Shown here piece by piece: positions 31,473-40,794 of a stretch of DNA of 55,175 nt. The first letter of the stretch is position 1. Each line of letters opens with the position of its first letter. The stretch lies in NCBI GenBank assembly GCA_005881275.1, contig VBEF01000020.1, forward strand, positions 1 to 55,175, read 5' to 3'. A program made the translations under genes and the position numbers. The stretch comes from Chloroflexota bacterium. GTDB lineage: Bacteria; Chloroflexota; Dormibacteria; Dormibacterales; Dormibacteraceae. Below the pieces are notes generated by a model. It had not been told where the DNA came from. It saw nothing but the letters and a program-made list of their open reading frames with translations, and made no database searches.

Positions 31473-32314
31473 CAGAGCAGGTGAAAGACCATGACATACA
31501 GGTAGACGAGAATCGGAGGGAACAGGATCGAGTCGATGCGATCCAGCACGCCGCCGTGTCCTGGGATGAGATGGGACGAGTCCTTGACCTCGGCGAGTCG
31601 CTTCATCTGCGACTCGACAAGGTCTCCCACCTGGGCGCTCGCGCCGACCAGCACACCCAGCGCGATGGCGTGGAACGGGTTGATCCCGAGCACGGCCGAG
31701 ACCCCGATCAGCATCACGAGCACCGATCCAGCCACGCCCGCGATCGCGCCCTCCAGGGTCTTCTTCGGGCTGATGCTCGCGAAGAACGGGTGACGGCCGA
31801 TGCGGCTCCCGATCAGGAGGGCAGCGGCGTCACTCGCGACCACCGCGAAGATCGTGAAGAGCGTCCAGACCAGGCCGTTGGGCTTGGACGTGTAGAGGAG
31901 CAGGTAGTAGTTGAACGGCATGCCGACATACAGCGCCCCGGCCAGGCCCATCGCCCAGCGGCTGAGGCCCTGGCGCCGGCCGGGGACAAAGAGGAACGCC
32001 CCGAGCCCGCCGACCAGGGTGAGCGCGAGGACCAGCGTGACATCGACCTGTTTCAAAACCGTGCCGCTGAAGGCGAAGAACAGGCCGAGCGGGTAGAGCA
32101 GCCAGGCCGGCGCTCGGGAGCCCATGCCTTCGGAAAGCCCGTTGAACTCCCACAAGGCCAGCCCGCCGAGGATCAGGACGAGCAGGTAGACGCCCCAGAT
32201 CCCCAGGAACACGAGCCCGATGACGGCGCCGAGCATGACGAACCCGCTCAAGATCCGGACCATCAGCTGGCTGGGCTTCCAGCCTCCGGCGAGCGGGGGA
32301 TTATTGGTCGTCAA
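31472..32314 (-). CDS. cdsA: Phosphatidate cytidylyltransferase
   Basis: Membrane enzyme making CDP-diacylglycerol for phospholipid synthesis. 280 residues with about seven hydrophobic helices and the C-terminal signature region SPKKTLEGAIAG ... VKDSSHLIPGHGGVLDRIDS. The TTG start overlaps the uppS stop (TTGA). Confidence 0.94.
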   Translation of the reverse strand: MTTNNPPLAGGWKPSQLMVRILSGFVMLGAVIGLVFLGIWGVYLLVLILGGLALWEFNGLSEGMGSRAPAWLLYPLGLFFAFSGTVLKQVDVTLVLALTLVGGLGAFLFVPGRRQGLSRWAMGLAGALYVGMPFNYYLLLYTSKPNGLVWTLFTIFAVVASDAAALLIGSRIGRHPFFASISPKKTLEGAIAGVAGSVLVMLIGVSAVLGINPFHAIALGVLVGASAQVGDLVESQMKRLAEVKDSSHLIPGHGGVLDRIDSILFPPILVYLYVMVFHLL

Positions 32315-33027
32315 CCTACCGCAATCTCATCCACGGGCCGCGCTCCAAAACGTCTGACCCGCGACCCGTAGTCGGCGAGCGCCGCCTTCAGGTCGTCGGC
32401 GCCGAAATCCGGCCACAGGGTGTCGGTGACGAGCATCTCCGAGTAGGCCCCCTGCCACAGCAGGAAGTTGCTGACCCGCCGTTCTCCGGCGGTGCGAATG
32501 ATCAGGTCGGGGTCGGGCAGGTCCGGAAAGTACATGCGGGATGAGATGGCATTCTCGTCCACCTGGCGCGCGGGTACTCCGTCGGCGATCAGCTTGCGTG
32601 CGGCGTCTACGATCTCCGCCCGACCGCCATAGTTCAGGCAGACGTTCAGCACCCCGTTCGTGTTGTTGGCGGTGCGTGACATCGCCTCATCAATGCGCTC
32701 GCGCATGCGCGGCGAGAGCTCCTCACGCCGCCCGCTGACCACGATGCGGACGCCGCGCCGGTGCATCTCGTCGATCTCGCGCTGCATCGTCTCGTGGAAG
32801 AGGCGCATCAGGGCGCGAACCTCGGCCCGCGGCCGGGCCCAGTTCTCAGTGGAGAAGGCATAGATCGAAAGCACGTGCACGCCCAGGTCCTCGCACGCCT
32901 GGAGCACGACTTTGATCGCCCGGACGCCTGCCCGGTGGCCGAAGCTGGCGGGCCGGCCCTGGCGTCGGGCCCAGCGCCCGTTGCCGTCCATGATGATCCC
33001 GATGTGGCGGGGGATCTGGGAGCTCAA
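32311..33027 (-). CDS. uppS: Undecaprenyl diphosphate synthase (cis-prenyltransferase)
   Basis: Makes the lipid carrier for peptidoglycan and wall polymers. 238 residues with HIGIIMDGNGRWAR, GHRAGVRAI, YAFSTENWARP, NVCLNYGGRAEI and the C-terminal DLIIRTAGERRVSNFLLWQGAYSE. Likely start TTG 33027, with TACGCT 10 nt upstream as a possible -10. It begins the lipid/isoprenoid part of the operon after the palindromic repeats. Confidence 0.95.
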   Translation of the reverse strand: MSSQIPRHIGIIMDGNGRWARRQGRPASFGHRAGVRAIKVVLQACEDLGVHVLSIYAFSTENWARPRAEVRALMRLFHETMQREIDEMHRRGVRIVVSGRREELSPRMRERIDEAMSRTANNTNGVLNVCLNYGGRAEIVDAARKLIADGVPARQVDENAISSRMYFPDLPDPDLIIRTAGERRVSNFLLWQGAYSEMLVTDTLWPDFGADDLKAALADYGSRVRRFGARPVDEIAVG

Positions 33028-33070
33028 TTGTGGGGAAAGCGTACCGGGACGTCCCCGAGGCGGCGAACCC

Positions 33071-33130
33071 GGATAGTCCGGACTATCTGGGATCGGACTC
33101 CTGGTACAAGTTTGAGAGTCCGGACTATCC
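33071..33130. repeat. Palindrome pair TAGTCCGGACTA, 42-bp spacing
   Basis: GGATAGTCCGGACTATCT at 33071-33088 and a copy with a degenerate left arm (TGAGAGTCCGGACTATCC) at 33113-33130, exactly 42 bp apart; spacer sequence unlike the other loci. It separates frr from uppS in an otherwise continuous gene series. Confidence 0.88.
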
Positions 33131-33145
33131 GGGGGGTGAGGGCCC

Positions 33146-33703
33146 CTAGATCTCCATTACTTCGGTTTCTTTGCGACCCGCGAGCGCGTCGACATTCTCG
33201 ATCTGGGACTCGGTGATCTTCTGGAGGCGGCCTGCGGCTCGCTTCGACTCGTCCTCGGCAACCTCGCCCTGCTTCTGCATGCGATCGATGCGGTGCAGCT
33301 CGTCGCGGCGCACGTTGCGGATCGCGACACGCGCCTCCTCGGCCTTCTGACGCACGAGCTTCACGTACTCCTTGCGGCGCTCCTCTGTCAGGGGCGGGAT
33401 GGGCACGCGGATGACCTGGCCGTCGTTGGCCGGGTTGAGGCCCTGGTCACTCGTCCGTAGGGCCTTCTCGATCGCGCCCATCTGACTCTTGTCATAGACC
33501 TGGACCACAAGCAGTCGCGGCTCGGGTGAGCTGATCTGCGCGAGCTGGTTGAGCGGCGTCGGGGTGCCGTAGTACGGAACCATGACCTTGTCGATCAGGG
33601 CCGGGTTCGCACGACCCGTGCGGATGTGCGCCAGCTCGTTCGCAAAGTGCTCGACGGACTTCGCCATCTTCGTCTCAGCCTCACGAAGCACCGGGTCGAT
33701 CAA
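33146..33703 (-). CDS. frr: Ribosome recycling factor
   Basis: Splits post-termination ribosomes together with EF-G. 185 residues, normal length. [33 protein letters not shown], the three-helix pattern and [29 protein letters not shown] are typical. The TTG start overlaps the pyrH stop (TTGA). Confidence 0.97.
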   Translation of the reverse strand: MIDPVLREAETKMAKSVEHFANELAHIRTGRANPALIDKVMVPYYGTPTPLNQLAQISSPEPRLLVVQVYDKSQMGAIEKALRTSDQGLNPANDGQVIRVPIPPLTEERRKEYVKLVRQKAEEARVAIRNVRRDELHRIDRMQKQGEVAEDESKRAAGRLQKITESQIENVDALAGRKETEVMEI

Positions 33704-34428
33704 GTCGCCGCACCGACCAGGGTGCCTATCTCCTCACCGAGGACCACGCGTTCGATGTTGCCCTGCGTCAGCAGGTTGAACACCACAATCGGCACGTCGT
33801 TATCCATGCACAGCGTGAGCGCGGTGTTGTCCATCACCTCGATGCCGCGGTTGAGGACCTCGAGGTAGCCAAGGCGCGCGAACTTCGTGGCCGTCGGGTC
33901 GCGTTTGGGATCCGCGGTGTAGACGCCGTCCACCTTGGTCGCCTTGAGGATCACGTCGGCCTCGATCTCGACCGCGCGCAGGGCTGCGGTCGTGTCGGTT
34001 GTGAAATACGGGTTGCCCGTTCCGGCGGCGAGGATGACCACCCGGCCCTTTTCCAGATGGCGCACGGCGCGGCGGCGGATGTAGGGCTCTGCAACCTGGG
34101 GCATCTGGATCGCGGTCATCGTGCGCGCCGGGATGCCGGTCCGCTCGAGCGCATCCTGCAGCGCCAGGGCGTTGATCACCGTTGCGAGCATGCCCATGTA
34201 GTCGCCGGTCGCCCGGTCGAATCCACGCTCGGTCGCGGCCAGGCCCCGGAAGATGTTCCCTCCCCCGACGACGACAGCGACCTGCACGCCCATCTGGTGC
34301 ACTCGCTTGACCTGAGCCGCGATGGTCTCGACAACTTCGAGGTCGATGCCGTAGTCGCGGCTGCCGCCAAGCGCTTCACCGCTCAGCTTGAGCAGCACGC
34401 GGTTGTACTTCGGTGATCGGTCTCCCAC
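33700..34428 (-). CDS. pyrH: UMP kinase
   Basis: Phosphorylates UMP to UDP; amino-acid-kinase fold. 242 residues. [28 protein letters not shown], the [17 protein letters not shown] helix, [11 protein letters not shown] and the [14 protein letters not shown] loop are present. Start GTG 34428, 14 bp after the tsf stop; order rpsB-tsf-pyrH-frr is the conserved one. Confidence 0.97.
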   Translation of the reverse strand: MGDRSPKYNRVLLKLSGEALGGSRDYGIDLEVVETIAAQVKRVHQMGVQVAVVVGGGNIFRGLAATERGFDRATGDYMGMLATVINALALQDALERTGIPARTMTAIQMPQVAEPYIRRRAVRHLEKGRVVILAAGTGNPYFTTDTTAALRAVEIEADVILKATKVDGVYTADPKRDPTATKFARLGYLEVLNRGIEVMDNTALTLCMDNDVPIVVFNLLTQGNIERVVLGEEIGTLVGAAT

Positions 34429-34442
34429 CGTGCCGTTCTGGA

Positions 34443-35054
34443 TCAGGACTCTCTGATGTTAAATCGAGCGAAGCGCCGGACCGTGATGTTCTCCTGCAGC
34501 TTCGAGATGGACTCCGCGACCAGCTCCTGCACCGTCCGGCCCGGCTCGCGGAAGTAGTCCTGCTCCATCAAGCAGTTGTGCTTGAGGAAGTCCTCGACCT
34601 GGCCCTCGACGATGCGCGGGACCACCTGCTCGGGCTTGCCATCTTGCAGCGCCTTCGCCTCAAAGACTTCCCTCTCTTTGACGAGAACCTCGTCGGGCAC
34701 GTCCTCGCGTGTTACCCATCGCGGCTCCAGGGCCGCGACTTGAAGCGCCAGCTCCTTCGCCAGCTTGCGGAAGTCTGGGCCCTTGGCGACGAAGTCGGTC
34801 TCGCAGTTGACCTCGATCAGCACGCCCACCTGAGGCGGAAAGTCCGGCGAAGGGCTGTGAAGGTACGCCTCGACCACGCCCTGGCCGGTGGCCCGCCCTG
34901 CCCGCTTGCTGGCTTTCGCGATTCCCTTCTCACGCAGGATCGTGTAGGCCTTGTCGACGTCGCCGCCCGCCTCCTCCAGCGCCTGCTTGCAGTCGCTGAA
35001 GCCCGCACCCGAAAGTTCGCGCAGCTTCTTGACCAGATCCATGCTGACCGCCAT
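34443..35054 (-). CDS. tsf: Translation elongation factor Ts
   Basis: Nucleotide-exchange factor for EF-Tu. About 203 residues, the short form with one core repeat. N-terminal UBA-like [26 protein letters not shown] and the EF-Tu contact [13 protein letters not shown] are present. The start ATG 35054 overlaps the rpsB stop (TGATG); ATG 35042-35040 (MDLV) is an alternative. Confidence 0.96.
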   Translation of the reverse strand: MAVSMDLVKKLRELSGAGFSDCKQALEEAGGDVDKAYTILREKGIAKASKRAGRATGQGVVEAYLHSPSPDFPPQVGVLIEVNCETDFVAKGPDFRKLAKELALQVAALEPRWVTREDVPDEVLVKEREVFEAKALQDGKPEQVVPRIVEGQVEDFLKHNCLMEQDYFREPGRTVQELVAESISKLQENITVRRFARFNIRES

Positions 35055-35902
35055 CAACGAGCCTCCTCGTCGTTGACGCCGCGCCCGATGAACTCCTCTT
35101 CCGAAACGGTCGGCAGGTAGTCCTCCTCGTCTTCGAGGTACTCCTCGATCTCCTCGTAGCGAGGCGTCTCGAGGAATTCGCGCTCTTCGACCTCAGGCAG
35201 GATCTCGCCACGGGCCGCGGCCTCCTGGCGTCCTTCCTGACACGCATCGGCGATCTTCCCGGTCAGCAGCTTGACGGCGCGGATCGCGTCGTCATTGCCT
35301 GGGATCACGTAGGTGATGAGGTCGGGGTCGCAGTTGCTGTCCGTGATGGCGACCACAGGGATCTTCAGACGGTTCGCCTCGGTGACGGCGATGTGCTCCT
35401 TGCGCGGGTCGACGACGTAGAGCGCGCCGGGCAGCCGCTTCATGTCCGCGATACCGTCGAAGTGGAACATCAGCCGGTCGAGCTCGTCCTGGAGGCGCTT
35501 GGCCTCCTTCTTGGCCATCTGCTCGAACTGGCCTTCCTGCTGCATCTTGCGCAGCTCCTGGAGCCGCTCGATCCTCTTCTTGACCGTGCTGAAGTTGGTC
35601 AGCATGCCGCCCATCCACCGCCGGTTGACGAAGTACATTCCGCAGCGTGCGGCCTCGGTCTGGATCGTCTCCTGGGCCTGCTTCTTGGTTCCGACGAAGA
35701 GCACCGGACGGCCGCTTGCCGCGACGTTGCGCGTGAAATCCCACGCGTCGTCGAGAAGTCTCACGGTCTTCTGCAGGTCGATGATGTGGATCCCGTTGCG
35801 GGCGGTGAAGATGTAGGTCTTCATCTTCGGATTCCAGCGGCTGGTCTGATGTCCGAAATGGACGCCCGCCTCCAGCAGCTGCTTCAAGGTCACTTGAGCC
35901 AC
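35054..35902 (-). CDS. rpsB: Ribosomal protein S2 (uS2)
   Basis: Small-subunit protein, 282 residues. [59 protein letters not shown] and AITDSNCDP are standard. It ends in an acidic extension ([24 protein letters not shown]) beyond the usual core. Chosen start GTG 35902 (VAQVTLKQ), with GGGAGG 12 nt upstream; a longer open frame to 35968 runs through the leader and is unlikely. Confidence 0.96.
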   Translation of the reverse strand: MAQVTLKQLLEAGVHFGHQTSRWNPKMKTYIFTARNGIHIIDLQKTVRLLDDAWDFTRNVAASGRPVLFVGTKKQAQETIQTEAARCGMYFVNRRWMGGMLTNFSTVKKRIERLQELRKMQQEGQFEQMAKKEAKRLQDELDRLMFHFDGIADMKRLPGALYVVDPRKEHIAVTEANRLKIPVVAITDSNCDPDLITYVIPGNDDAIRAVKLLTGKIADACQEGRQEAAARGEILPEVEEREFLETPRYEEIEEYLEDEEDYLPTVSEEEFIGRGVNDEEAR

Positions 35903-36033
35903 GTTCTTACGTTGCCTCCCTGTTCTACTTCCGCCCGGTGCCGGCCTCCTAGAGGAGGACAGGTGCAATGCCCCGGGCGTGCTAACTCAGTCGGTTAGGA
36001 CTGGCTCTGGGAGTATACCCAGACAGGGATAGC
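35903..36033 (-). promoter_or_regulatory. rpsB promoter and leader
   Basis: On the minus strand TATACT (36017-36012), preceded by GGG, makes a good -10 about 110 bp before the rpsB start. It sits exactly in the loop of an inverted repeat CTGGG-TATACT-CCCAG (36022-36007). Further down, CCTCCTCTAGGAGG forms a hairpin just before the GGGAGG ribosome-binding site. Autogenous control of rpsB-tsf by such a leader is known in other bacteria; here it is inferred from layout. No strong -35 is visible. Confidence 0.45.
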
Positions 36034-38346
36034 CTAAGCCTCGACGGCCTTCTCAGCCTTCTTGTTTGGTGATGCGCCCTGCGCGCGCCCGGCGACGCCC
36101 TTCGGACCCGGACACTTGGGGTAGTCCGAGCAGGACTTGAAGAGGCCGAACCTGCCCCGCCGCTCGACCAGCGGCTTGCCGCAGATCGGGCAGGGCTCGT
36201 CCAGCACCTTGGGACCCTGGCGGGGCTTGCCGTCCTTGCCCATGTTCGCGCGGTAGTTGCAGTCCGGATAGCGCGAGCAGGCGACGAACGGCCCGTAGCG
36301 ACCGGTCCGCTCGACCAGGTCACCTTCCCCGCACTGCGGGCACTTCTCGCCCGTCGGCTTGCTTTCCGTCTGGGCGGGGTCGCGCTTGATGTATTTGCAG
36401 TCGGGGTAGCCGGAGCATCCGATGAACTCGCCGTACCGGCCCGTGCGCAGCTGGAGCGGCCGGCCGCAATTGGGGCACGGCTCCTCCAGAAGCTTCGGCT
36501 GCTGAGCCTCGCCCTCGGGCGTCAGCGCCCGGCGGAACTTGCACTTTGGATAGCGCGAGCAGCCCATGAAAGGTCCGAAGCGGCTCGCCTTCCGGACAAG
36601 GTGACCCTCGTTGCACAGCGGGCAGACCTCATCGGTGTCCGCAGGTGTGGCCTCCTCGGCGGCGCTGAGCATCCGCTGCAGCGGCCCATAGAAGTCCTTC
36701 ACGACCGGCACCCACTCCTGGCTGCCGCTCTCGACGTCGTCCAATCGCTTCTCGAGCTTCGACGTGTAGTCGTCGTCCGAGATGGTCTTGAAGTGGTCGA
36801 CCATCAATGAGTTCACCGCCTCGCCGACCCGCGTCGGGTAAAGCCTGCGGTCCTTGATCTCGACGTATCCGTGCGCCTTGGTGATCGTCTGCACGATCGG
36901 GGCGTAGGTCGACGGACGGCCGATGCCGCGCTGCTCGAGCTCTTTGATCAGCGTCGCTTCCGTGTAGCGCGGAGGCGGCTGGGTGAAGTGCTGCTCGGGC
37001 TTGAGACCGTGGTAGTCCAGGTCCTCGCCCTGCGTCAGCGCAGGCAGCTCGTTTTCGCCGTTCTCGTCCCGTCCCCACACCTTGTAGAAACCGTCGAACG
37101 TCAGGACCGAGCCGTTGGCGCGGAAGACGTAGCCTCCGCCCTCGATCTCGACCTGCGTCTGGTCGTACACGGCCGGCGCCATCCGGCTCGCGACAAAGCG
37201 CCGCCAGATGAGGTCGTACAGCTTGTACTGGTCGGGGCTGAGGTGCCCGCGGATGGAATCCGGCGTCCGGTTGACGTCGGTCGGCCGGATCGCCTCGTGG
37301 GCGTCCTGCGCGCCCGGCGTCGCCTTGGCGGCGCGCGACGCACCAAGGTACTTCTCCCCGTGCTGCTGCTGGATCCAGCCCTTCACTTTTACGTCGGCGT
37401 CGGCGGAGATCCGGGTCGAGTCTGTGCGCATGTAGGTGATGAGACCTGTCGGGCCCTCGGCGCCGAGCTCGACGCCTTCGTACAGCTGCTGGGCAACCCG
37501 CATCGCCGCAAACGGCCGCATGCGCAGCCTGCTCGACGCGTCCTGCTGCAGGGTCGACGTTATGTATGGGGGATTCGAGCTCTTGGTCCGGCGCTTCTGC
37601 TCCACGCCGATGACGCGATAGCTCGCGCCTTCCAGCTTGCGGACGATCTCCTGTGCCTCGGCCTCGTTGCGGACCTCGAACTTCGTGTCGGCCTCTCCGG
37701 GCGTCGCTCCCTGCGGACGGTTGAGGCGCGCGAGGAAGCGGTTCTCGGCTCCCTTCTGGGACAGCTCCGCGTCGATCGTCCATGACTCGACGGGGACGAA
37801 CTTGCGGATCTCCTCCTCGCGGTCCACGACCAGACGCAGCGCGACCGAGGAGACGCGTCCGGCGCCGATCCCCTTCTGGACCTTGGCCCACAGGAAGGGG
37901 CTCAGGCGGAAACCGACCAGGCGGTCGACCACACGCCGAGCCTGCTGGGCGTTGACGAGGCGCATATCGATGTCGCGCGGTGTTTCCAGCGCGCGGCGGA
38001 CGGCGTCCGACGTGATCTCGTGGAACTCGATGCGCTTGGGATCGCGCAGCTTCAGGACCTCGGCGAGGTGCCACGCGATGGCCTCGCCTTCGCGGTCGGG
38101 GTCGGACGCGAGGATGACCTCGCGCTCGCCCTTGGCGGCGGATTTCAGCTCGTTGATCGTTTTGCGCCGGCTCTCCACGACCTCGTAATGAGGCTTGAAG
38201 CCGTCGTCCACCTCCACGCCCATCTCCTTTTCAGGCAGGTCGCGGACGTGGCCCATGGAGGCCCGGACATCGAAACGGTCACCCAAAAACCGCTTCAGAG
38301 TCCTGGCCTTGGCAGGCGACTCGACGATGATCAATCCTTCTGGCAC
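36034..38346 (-). CDS. topA: DNA topoisomerase I
   Basis: Type IA topoisomerase relaxing negative supercoils, 770 residues. Toprim LIIVESPAKARTLKRFLG and ASDPDREGEAIAWH; catalytic Tyr in GLITYMRTDSTRIS; RRVVDRLVGF and GRVSSVALRLVVDRE. The C-terminus has four CxxC...C zinc-ribbon repeats (starting CPLC, CPNC, CPQC and CPIC, each ending in a CSxYPxC motif) for single-strand DNA binding, then a lysine/alanine tail. Start GTG 38346. It follows a possible dprA terminator. Confidence 0.97.
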   Translation of the reverse strand: MPEGLIIVESPAKARTLKRFLGDRFDVRASMGHVRDLPEKEMGVEVDDGFKPHYEVVESRRKTINELKSAAKGEREVILASDPDREGEAIAWHLAEVLKLRDPKRIEFHEITSDAVRRALETPRDIDMRLVNAQQARRVVDRLVGFRLSPFLWAKVQKGIGAGRVSSVALRLVVDREEEIRKFVPVESWTIDAELSQKGAENRFLARLNRPQGATPGEADTKFEVRNEAEAQEIVRKLEGASYRVIGVEQKRRTKSSNPPYITSTLQQDASSRLRMRPFAAMRVAQQLYEGVELGAEGPTGLITYMRTDSTRISADADVKVKGWIQQQHGEKYLGASRAAKATPGAQDAHEAIRPTDVNRTPDSIRGHLSPDQYKLYDLIWRRFVASRMAPAVYDQTQVEIEGGGYVFRANGSVLTFDGFYKVWGRDENGENELPALTQGEDLDYHGLKPEQHFTQPPPRYTEATLIKELEQRGIGRPSTYAPIVQTITKAHGYVEIKDRRLYPTRVGEAVNSLMVDHFKTISDDDYTSKLEKRLDDVESGSQEWVPVVKDFYGPLQRMLSAAEEATPADTDEVCPLCNEGHLVRKASRFGPFMGCSRYPKCKFRRALTPEGEAQQPKLLEEPCPNCGRPLQLRTGRYGEFIGCSGYPDCKYIKRDPAQTESKPTGEKCPQCGEGDLVERTGRYGPFVACSRYPDCNYRANMGKDGKPRQGPKVLDEPCPICGKPLVERRGRFGLFKSCSDYPKCPGPKGVAGRAQGASPNKKAEKAVEA

Positions 38347-38363
38347 AGCTTCTCTTTATTCCC

Positions 38364-38392
38364 AAAACCCGGCCTCTTGTTCCCAAGCCGGG
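38364..38392 (-). terminator. Possible terminator after dprA
   Basis: On the minus strand CCCGGC (38392-38387) and GCCGGG (38373-38368) form a 6-bp GC stem around a 13-nt loop, followed by TTTT. It lies 17 bp after the dprA stop and before topA. The short T-run and long loop make it a weak candidate. Confidence 0.4.
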
Positions 38393-38408
38393 GTCTGAGG
38401 CGGGCATC

Positions 38409-39251
38409 CTACGCCCGTTCTTTGCCACGGCGCAACGCCCTTACATACCCACCTTGATGCCGTCTAACCGCGCCATCGAGCTCCAGGGCGGTCAATCGGC
38501 CGAGCACCTCGGCGATCGGAAGCTGAAGCTTCCGGGCAATCTCGGAGGCGTCCAGAGCCAGAACGTCCGAGAGGTGGGAAAGGATGCCGTCCCGCTCCCG
38601 GCGGAGCCCAAAACCGAGGCTCTTCGGGGTGGGCAGCGGGTCGTCCAGGACCTCGCCGCCAACCTTGAGCGCGGCCAGCACATCGCGTGCGTTCTGGACC
38701 AGTCCCGCCCCATCCCGGAGCAGGCTGTGGGTGCCCACCGACAGAGGCGAGAACACGCTTCCGGGCACCGCCATTACCTCTTTATGTAGGTCGAGCGCGG
38801 CCTCGGCCGTGATCAAGGCGCCCGACCCTTCCGCTGCTTCGACGACGATCACGACGTCGGACAGCGCTGCCATCGTGAAGTTGCGCGCGGGGAAGTTGTG
38901 CCGCCGCGGCGCCGTGCCGTCGGGGAACTGGCTCACCAGGGCGCCGCCACCGGCGAGGATCGCGTCGGCCAGCACGCTGTGCGCCGACGGGTAGATGACA
39001 TCGACACCGGTACCCATCACCGCCACGGTCACCCCACCGGCGTTGAGCGCGCCGCGATGCGCCGCGGCGTCGATGCCCAGCGCCAGGCCGCTCACGACGA
39101 CAACCCCCGCGCGACCCAGCTCCAGCCCGAGCTGTTCCGCGACGGCCTCGCCGTACGGCGATGGTCTGCGCGAGCCGACGATCGCCACGCGAGGCCCTTC
39201 GGGTGGCGGCCACCGCCCCCGCGCGCGCAGCGGCGGCTCAGGCGGCGACAT
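38409..39251 (-). CDS. dprA: DNA-processing protein DprA, N-terminally short
   Basis: Loads RecA on incoming single-stranded DNA during natural transformation. 280 residues: Rossmann-like core VAIVGSRRPSPYG, SGLALGIDAAAHRGAL, VMGTGVDVIYPSAH and LSDVVIVVEAAEGSGALITAEAAL, then a C-terminal winged-helix (LSDVLALDASEIARKLQLP). The N-terminal SAM-like domain of many DprA proteins is missing: only about 20 residues precede the core. The start ATG 39251 overlaps the end of yifB by 14 nt. Confidence 0.93.
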   Translation of the reverse strand: MSPPEPPLRARGRWPPPEGPRVAIVGSRRPSPYGEAVAEQLGLELGRAGVVVVSGLALGIDAAAHRGALNAGGVTVAVMGTGVDVIYPSAHSVLADAILAGGGALVSQFPDGTAPRRHNFPARNFTMAALSDVVIVVEAAEGSGALITAEAALDLHKEVMAVPGSVFSPLSVGTHSLLRDGAGLVQNARDVLAALKVGGEVLDDPLPTPKSLGFGLRRERDGILSHLSDVLALDASEIARKLQLPIAEVLGRLTALELDGAVRRHQGGYVRALRRGKERA

Positions 39252-40749
39252 CCTGCAGCCGGAAGCCGAGCGCCTCGAGCACGTGGTGCTCCTCGATCTG
39301 CTCCGCCCCGTCGATATCGGCGGCGGTGCGGGCCACCCTCCAGGCCCGGTGAAATCCGCGAGCGGTCATGCCGCGCTGCGTCGACCAGCGCTCCAGCGTG
39401 TGCCGCGACGGCGGCGTCAGGCCGGCCAGCTGTCGCAGGCGTGAGGGCTTGAGCTGCGCGTTGAGCGTTCCCTGGCGCAAGAGCTGCCGGTGCCTCGCGC
39501 GGACCACACGCTCGCGCACGCTCCATGACGTTTCACCGCAGGGCTCCGAGGCGAGGGTCTCCAGGGGCACGCGCCGCACGGCCACCTGGAGGTCGATCCG
39601 GTCGAGGAGCGGGCCGGAGAGCCGCCGCTGGTACGTGTCGATCGCCGCTCTCGTGCAGCGGCAGGCTCGAACCGCATCGGCTGCCCAACCGCAAGGACAC
39701 GGGTTGGTCGCAGCCACCAGGGTGAACCGCGCCGGATAGGCCACGGATCCACCGGACCGCGTGATGGTGACCCGCCCCGACTCGATGGGCTGACGCAGGG
39801 CCTGGAGCACGGGCGACTGGAACTCGGCCATCTCGTCGAGAAACAGGACGCCTTGATGCGCCCTCGAGATCTCGCCCGGCAGCGCGAGACCGCCGCCGCC
39901 GCCGATGAGCCCGGCCGACGAGACGCTGTGGTGCGGGGCGCGAAACGGGCGCGCCCAGTCCAGCGGGCGGTCACGGGGCAGCTCGCCGAGCAGACTTCGC
40001 ACCTGGGCGACCTCGAGCGCTTCCCACAGCTCGAGCGGGGGCAGGATTCCAGGCAGGCAGCGCGCGAGCATGGTCTTGCCCGCGCCCGGCGGACCGCTCA
40101 GCAGCAGGTGGTGGCCGCCCGCCGCTGCAACCTCCAGGGCGCGCTTGGCCTCTTCCTGACCGTGCACCTCGGACAGGTCGTGTTCAGTTGGCTCAACAGA
40201 CGCATGCACGTCGGCGCCGGGTTGCGCCGCGGAGATCAGCTCGGTCCCCAGCAAGTGATTGACGACCGCGAGGAGCGAGGCACACGGGATCACCTCGAGG
40301 CCGTCGACCAGGGCGGCCTCGGCGGAGTCTTCCGCCGGGACGAAGATGCGCTGGTAGCCGAGCCCGCGCAGGCCACGCGCGGCGACCAGCACCCCGTGGA
40401 CATGGCGCACCGACCCATCGAGGGCGAGCTCACCGAGGAACGCGGTGCCAGGCGGAGGCGCCTTGTGCGCGCGCGCCAGGGCGATCGCGATGGCGATCGG
40501 AAGGTCGAGACCCGTGCCTTGCTTGCGCAACTCGGCCGGCGCGAGATTGACGGTGAGACGCGTGTTGGGGAATTCCAGGCCGCTGTTGCGGATCGCGGAG
40601 CGGACGCGTTCGCGTGCCTCCTTCACGGTCGTCGCGGCCAGGCCGACCAGGGAGAACTTGCCGTCGCCGCCACGGGCGATGTCTGCCTCGACGTGGACGC
40701 GGCGCACGTCAAGGCCGGCGAGCACGCATGAGTCGACGCTTCCGAGCAC
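39238..40749 (-). CDS. YifB/ComM-family Mg-chelatase-like AAA+ ATPase
   Basis: 503 residues. N-terminal S5/LonC-like fold (VRRVHVEADIARGGDGKFSLVGL, NLAPAELRKQGTGLDLPIAIAI), AAA+ core with Walker A SGPPGAGKTMLARCLPGIL and Walker B GVLFLDEMAEF, cysteine loop NPCPCGWAADAVRACRC, and a C-terminal Mg-chelatase domain. ComM is a branch-migration helicase for natural transformation, and the neighbour dprA fits that role. Start GTG 40749, 7 nt after TAGCGT, consistent with a leaderless mRNA. Confidence 0.94.
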   Translation of the reverse strand: MLGSVDSCVLAGLDVRRVHVEADIARGGDGKFSLVGLAATTVKEARERVRSAIRNSGLEFPNTRLTVNLAPAELRKQGTGLDLPIAIAIALARAHKAPPPGTAFLGELALDGSVRHVHGVLVAARGLRGLGYQRIFVPAEDSAEAALVDGLEVIPCASLLAVVNHLLGTELISAAQPGADVHASVEPTEHDLSEVHGQEEAKRALEVAAAGGHHLLLSGPPGAGKTMLARCLPGILPPLELWEALEVAQVRSLLGELPRDRPLDWARPFRAPHHSVSSAGLIGGGGGLALPGEISRAHQGVLFLDEMAEFQSPVLQALRQPIESGRVTITRSGGSVAYPARFTLVAATNPCPCGWAADAVRACRCTRAAIDTYQRRLSGPLLDRIDLQVAVRRVPLETLASEPCGETSWSVRERVVRARHRQLLRQGTLNAQLKPSRLRQLAGLTPPSRHTLERWSTQRGMTARGFHRAWRVARTAADIDGAEQIEEHHVLEALGFRLQDVAA

Positions 40750-40756
40750 AAGGACG

Positions 40757-40762
40757 ACGCTA
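40757..40762 (-). promoter_or_regulatory. Putative -10 of leaderless yifB-dprA transcript
   Basis: TAGCGT on the minus strand ends 7 nt before the GTG start of yifB. The gap between yifB and the upstream hydrolase stop is only 45 bp. No clear -35. Confidence 0.4.
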
Positions 40763-40794
40763 CCGATGAGCGGTTGAGAAATCAGCCCCGGTTG

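Noticed and set aside
4740..33130. The palindromic repeats as a CRISPR array
   Set aside because: Only two or three copies per locus, repeats are perfect palindromes, spacers are 24 bp, and no cas gene is present.
36012..36017. GGGTATACT before rpsB as a second SigB-type promoter
   Set aside because: No GTTT at the right distance upstream; better read as a normal TATACT -10.
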